Part shown: piece by piece, positions 13,728-16,480 of the stretch | Position numbering within the stretch: position 1 is the first letter of the stretch | How the letters are laid out: every line of letters begins with the position of its first letter | Source of the DNA: an uncultured Microbacteriaceae bacterium | GTDB taxonomy: Bacteria; Actinomycetota; Actinomycetes; Actinomycetales; Microbacteriaceae | Assembly (NCBI GenBank): GCA_903882245.1 | Contig: CAIRWJ010000007.1 | Location: 1 to 16,480, forward strand | Reading direction: 5' to 3' | DNA: 16,480 bases | Made by a program: the position numbers and the translations under genes | Notes under the pieces: generated by a model | Seen by the model: only the letters and a program-made list of their open reading frames with translations | Databases searched by the model: none | Told to the model about the DNA's origin: nothing

Positions 13728-14065
13728 CAGCGTTAAGGGGACACACTCACCTTGTGGAAAAGCTAAAGGTTCAACCTAAACTCTAAACAACTTTCCCCAC
13801 AGCCAACGGAATCACTAAATATGGGGTCAGAGGCATTTTTTGGTTAATAAACGCGTTAGTTATCCCCACTTGTCCCCACGTCCTCCACAGAGTTTTTCGG
13901 CGTGGTAAACATTTTACTCACAGTGTTATCCCCAGCCTCGTTTGCGTCGGTTCGCCCGAATACGTAGCGTTCACCGTGTGCGTGTGGCGTGGCGTAAACC
14001 GATGTCGGTTCTCACGCGCATACTAAAGAGCCCGAACGAAACGTTGACTCAGGAGGTGATCATCG
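13728..14065. promoter_or_regulatory. Gene-free region before dnaB with DnaA-box-like array
   Basis: From the rplI stop to dnaB there are 390 bp without a credible gene. After the hairpin come DnaA-box-like nonamers: TGTGGAAAA 13753-13761 (one mismatch, minus strand), TTCCCCACA 13793-13801 (two), TTATCCCCA 13860-13868 (one), TTGTCCCCA 13870-13878 (two), TCCTCCACA 13881-13889 (two) and TTATCCCCA 13926-13934 (one). The sites at 13860, 13870 and 13881 repeat at about one helical turn. An AT-rich tract with TTTTTT and TTAATAA lies at 13835-13851. An inverted repeat AACCGA-TG-TCGGTT is at 13997-14010. The end (14051-14061) is the dnaB ribosome-binding site. Function is inferred: dnaB control, DnaA binding, or an auxiliary origin element. 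Confidence 0.6.
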
Positions 14066-15424
14066 ATGGCAGGTCCGCAACTCGAACTGGTACCCGAAGG
14101 CACCGGTGACACTCGCGTTCCACCTAACGACCAAGCCGCCGAAATGAGCACGCTCGGCGGAATGCTGCTGTCGCCGGACGCCATTGTCGAGGTGCTTGAA
14201 CTTGTCAGGGGCGAAGACTTCTATTTCCCCAAACACGAAATCATTTTCAACGCCATCAATACTGTCTTCTCGCGATCGGAACCCACCGACGTCATCATGA
14301 TCACCGAACAGTTGACCCGTGATGGCAATCTCACCAAAATCGGCGGCGCGAGCTACCTGCACACACTCGAATCCTCGGTGCCGACCGCAGCAAACGCCAG
14401 CTACTATGCCAGCATCGTCGCTGACAAGGCCATCCTGCGAAAGCTCGTGCAGTCAGGAACTCGCATCACGCAGCTCGGATACGCCGCCGAAGGTGACCCG
14501 AGTGAACTCGTCAACGATGCCCAGGTCGAGATCTTCACGATTGGTCGCGCGGCGGGAGCCCAAGACGCCATCGTTCTTCGCGACGCGGTCAACATCGCCG
14601 TCAACGAAATGGAAGAACAAGCAAAATCGGCCAAAGAGGGCCTCGACATCCCCACGGGGTTTCGCGAGCTCGACGACGTCACGAACGGGCTACACCCCGG
14701 ACAGCTCGTTCTCATCGCTGCGCGACCTGGCTTGGGAAAGTCCACGCTCGCACTCGACTTTGCCCGCTCCGCCGCTCTCAGATCAAACGTTCCAACCGTT
14801 TTCTTCTCTCTTGAAATGAGCGCGAGTGAGATTTCGCAACGCTTGTTGTCCGCTGAATCGAGCGTGCCTCTCAGTTCAATTCGTAAGTCAAAAGACCTCA
14901 AGTCTGAAGGCTGGAAACGAATCAACACCATCCAATCGCGGCTCGATGACACTCCGTTGTACATCGATGACAGCCCTAACCTGACGCTGTCCGAAATCCG
15001 CGCCAAGTGCCGTCGCCTCAAGGCTCAACACGGCATCAAACTCGTCATTATCGATTACCTCCAACTCATGACCAGCGGTAAGAAGGTCGAAAATCGTCAA
15101 CAAGAAGTGTCCGAGTTCTCGCGGTCACTCAAGCTCTTAGCGAAAGAATTGGGCGTTCCGATTGTGGCTCTCTCTCAACTTAACCGCGGACCGGAAAACT
15201 CACCGGACAAGAAGCCACAACTGTCACACCTTCGCGAGTCGGGGTCGCTCGAGCAAGACGCCGACATCGTGCTGCTTTTGCACCGTGAGCGTTTCGCAGA
15301 ACAAGGCGAAAACCGAAACGATGCGGAAATTCACATCGCTAAGCACCGCAACGGAGAGATGCGGGTGCTATCTGTTCTGTTCGAAGGCCACTATTCGCGT
15401 TTTAGCGATATGGCAAAGATGTAG
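14066..15424 (+). CDS. dnaB: Replicative DNA helicase DnaB
   Basis: DnaB is the hexameric helicase that unwinds DNA at the fork and is loaded at the origin by DnaA-dependent steps. The 452-residue product is intact and carries no intein. The N-terminal domain includes DQAAEMSTLGGMLLSPDA and DFYFPKHEIIFNAI. The RecA-type motor has Walker A ARPGLGKST (Lys225), FFSLEMSASEISQRLL, Walker B LVIIDYLQLM (Asp330), then VALSQLNRG, LRESGSLEQDADIVLLLHRE and IAKHRNGEM. The ribosome-binding site AGGAGGTGATC matches the 16S rRNA 3' end over 11 bases, 9 nt (from AGGAGG) before the ATG. It is separated from rplI by a long gap and probably has its own promoter. Confidence 0.97.
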   Translation: MAGPQLELVPEGTGDTRVPPNDQAAEMSTLGGMLLSPDAIVEVLELVRGEDFYFPKHEIIFNAINTVFSRSEPTDVIMITEQLTRDGNLTKIGGASYLHTLESSVPTAANASYYASIVADKAILRKLVQSGTRITQLGYAAEGDPSELVNDAQVEIFTIGRAAGAQDAIVLRDAVNIAVNEMEEQAKSAKEGLDIPTGFRELDDVTNGLHPGQLVLIAARPGLGKSTLALDFARSAALRSNVPTVFFSLEMSASEISQRLLSAESSVPLSSIRKSKDLKSEGWKRINTIQSRLDDTPLYIDDSPNLTLSEIRAKCRRLKAQHGIKLVIIDYLQLMTSGKKVENRQQEVSEFSRSLKLLAKELGVPIVALSQLNRGPENSPDKKPQLSHLRESGSLEQDADIVLLLHRERFAEQGENRNDAEIHIAKHRNGEMRVLSVLFEGHYSRFSDMAKM

Positions 15425-15451
15425 TCGGAAAATCCTCAATTCGGAATCCCG

Positions 15452-15457
15452 TAGGCT
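15452..15457 (+). promoter_or_regulatory. Candidate -10 box of a leaderless transcript
   Basis: TAGGCT (TANNNT) ends exactly 6 nt before the ATG at 15464. If its last T is position -7, the first transcribed base is the A of the start codon. No good Shine-Dalgarno sequence lies before this ATG, which supports leaderless translation. No clear -35 is seen. Confidence 0.45.
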
Positions 15458-15463
15458 TGACGC

Positions 15464-16048
15464 ATGGCAACTGCACGAAACCGGATGGTGATTGTCACTA
15501 AGGGCCTTGAGGCAATTCGGCCGTATGCGCGCTACCTTGCGGCGCTAATCGCGGGAGTAGCAATTACCCTCACCGACGATCACTCGACCTATACAGGGCT
15601 TGAATGGCTCACTTTTGTCGTCGTCGTTTCTCTGTTATCCCGCGGCGGGCCAACCACGCTGATGAACACCGTCGCGTGGTGGTCGACGCTGGTTGTCGCG
15701 GCGCTGGCCCTGCTGGGGCTAATCGCAAGCCGAATGTCTCCGACCACCGCGCTGTCGTTGACGATCGCACTTGTGGCCTTTGAGACCTCTCGAGCCTTTA
15801 CTCGCAGTGACCGAATCTGGCTCTGGTCAACCGGAGTGCTGGCGCTAGGACTCTCGATTCTGTACTTCACCATCGATGCAAACGACAGGACCGCCGCCGG
15901 ACTGACCGGTGGTTGGGCAATAATTGCCGGTATTTTTGGGCTGATAGGCGTGATTGATTCCCGTGTGAAAGCCCGCCGTTCGACGCACAAAGTGAAACCC
16001 TCGAAATCGACGACAACAAAGGCGAAAACCCGTGGCTCGAAGCGATAA
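15464..16048 (+). CDS. Unidentified multi-pass membrane protein
   Basis: I do not recognise a named family. The 194-residue product has about six hydrophobic segments: near 22-37 (YLAALIAGVAITL), 44-60 (LEWLTFVVVVSLL), 66-92, 95-112, 119-138 and 145-165 (GGWAIIAGIFGLIGVI). A strongly basic Lys/Thr/Ser-rich cytoplasmic tail (about 168-194) follows. The short motif DDHS after the first segment and an acidic DAND between segments five and six are the only conspicuous polar features. It follows dnaB by 39 nt and overlaps the next gene by 17 bp. Codon use resembles its neighbours, so it looks like a resident gene, perhaps lineage-specific. No enzymatic motif is visible. Confidence 0.75.
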   Translation: MATARNRMVIVTKGLEAIRPYARYLAALIAGVAITLTDDHSTYTGLEWLTFVVVVSLLSRGGPTTLMNTVAWWSTLVVAALALLGLIASRMSPTTALSLTIALVAFETSRAFTRSDRIWLWSTGVLALGLSILYFTIDANDRTAAGLTGGWAIIAGIFGLIGVIDSRVKARRSTHKVKPSKSTTTKAKTRGSKR

Positions 16049-16250
16049 AACCCGACCAGCCGAACTTGTCGGACTGGCTTCCGTGGCGGGGTTGTTCCTC
16101 GGCGGCATCGTGCTGATGGTCACTCGAGATTTCGCCCTTTCCGCTATCGCCGGCGGTGGCGGATTTGTCATCACCATTATTAGTCTCGCAATGATGGTCC
16201 TCGCGATGAGCCCACAGTTGCCGAAATCGGACAGCAACCCGCACGATTAG
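16032..16250 (+). CDS. Unidentified small two-helix membrane protein
   Basis: The 72-residue product has a short charged N-terminus (MARSDKTRPAE) and two hydrophobic segments (about 12-30 LVGLASVAGLFLGGIVLMV and 35-58 ALSAIAGGGGFVITIISLAMMVLAM) joined by TRDF. A polar tail PKSDSNPHD ends it. It starts at GTG 16032 inside the 3' end of the preceding membrane-protein gene (17-bp overlap) and is probably translated by coupling. Its TAG overlaps the purB stop on the other strand. Together the two genes look like a small membrane-protein operon. Function unknown; I cannot exclude that it belongs functionally with the preceding protein. Confidence 0.7.
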   Translation: MARSDKTRPAELVGLASVAGLFLGGIVLMVTRDFALSAIAGGGGFVITIISLAMMVLAMSPQLPKSDSNPHD

Positions 16251-16480
16251 TTGAGGTAATCGACCAATTTTGAGGCGAGCCCGATGTATGTCGCCGGAGT
16301 GAGTTCGAGTAGTCGCGCCTTCCCTGCCGTCGACATATCGAGGCCCTCAATGAATGTGCGTAAATCCTCGGCAGTCAGGCGCTTTCCCCGCGTGAGGTCT
16401 TTCAGTAAGTCGTAAGGGTTGTCAATTGTCGTCGTCCCAGCGGCCCGTTCAGCGCGCAGCACGGTTTGAATCGCTTCCCC
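16247..16480 (-). CDS. purB: Adenylosuccinate lyase, C-terminal part (5' end beyond window)
   Basis: PurB cleaves SAICAR to AICAR and adenylosuccinate to AMP, each with release of fumarate. Only the last 77 residues are in the window. They align well by eye with the C-terminus of the E. coli-type enzyme: GEAIQTVLRAERAAG, then PYDLLKDLTRGKRLTAEDLR, FIEGLDMS, and the closing TPATYIGLASKLVDYLN. The catalytic residues are upstream, out of view. Its stop TAA (16247-16249, minus) shares two bases with the plus-strand TAG of the small membrane-protein gene, so the two genes converge without any spacer or terminator. Confidence 0.92.
   Translation of the reverse strand, partial: GEAIQTVLRAERAAGTTTIDNPYDLLKDLTRGKRLTAEDLRTFIEGLDMSTAGKARLLELTPATYIGLASKLVDYLN

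Noticed and set aside
14066..15424. Intein or insertion in DnaB
   Set aside because: dnaB is a common intein host in actinobacteria, so I checked: the Walker A, Walker B and C-terminal motifs are continuous and the length is normal.
1..16480. CRISPR arrays, tRNA genes, insertion sequences, phage genes
   Set aside because: I looked for regularly spaced repeats, cloverleaf sequences, transposase motifs and terminal inverted repeats and saw none; all long coding stretches are accounted for by resident chromosomal genes.

Overview
The window is a chromosomal block next to the replication origin of an actinomycete. It starts inside dnaA (minus strand) and runs through rpmH-rnpA-yidD-yidC-jag-rsmG-parA-parB (plus), trxA, trxB, murJ and a DUF6049-like secreted/membrane protein (minus), a CCA-adding enzyme gene, rpsF-ssb-rpsR-rplI and dnaB (plus), two small membrane-protein genes (plus), and the 3' end of purB (minus). 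Gene order, protein similarity, moderate-to-high GC and TANNNT -10 boxes lying directly before start codons suggest Actinomycetes, probably Micrococcales/Microbacteriaceae, with a compact genome. The family-level placement is inference from remembered proteins, not from a search.

Region 1-6115 holds the origin-proximal functions. DnaA initiates replication; L34 and the RNase P protein form the classic rpmH-rnpA pair; YidD/YidC insert membrane proteins; Jag (KhpB) is an RNA-binding partner; RsmG methylates 16S rRNA; ParA/ParB segregate the origin. Two parS sites are visible, one embedded in the jag/rsmG junction and one between rsmG and parA. The dnaA-rpmH intergenic region carries one perfect and two one-mismatch DnaA boxes over the dnaA promoter. 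The dnaA-dnaN side, the usual actinobacterial oriC position, lies outside the window on the left.

Region 6115-10475 is a compact minus-strand operon: DUF6049-like gene, murJ (4-bp overlap), trxB and trxA, combining lipid II export with thiol redox control. Relatives usually carry extra genes here (sigM and its anti-sigma factor, cwlM, a mutT-type NUDIX gene); none is present. The operon and the divergent CCA transferase gene share a 10-bp palindromic -10 element from which both mRNAs could be leaderless.

Region 10501-15424 is the CCA transferase gene, the S6-SSB-S18-L9 operon and dnaB. The 390-bp gap before dnaB is the most interesting noncoding stretch: it holds a hairpin after rplI, an AT-rich segment, several DnaA-box-like nonamers (three spaced about 10 bp apart) and an unusually long Shine-Dalgarno match. 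It could be a DnaA-responsive dnaB control region, a DnaA-titrating locus or an auxiliary origin element.

The right end has two unnamed small membrane proteins downstream of dnaB, then the C-terminus of PurB arriving convergently with overlapping stop codons. I see no tRNA, rRNA, CRISPR array, insertion sequence or prophage gene. Most of the window is conserved housekeeping; the novelty is mainly in regulatory architecture.
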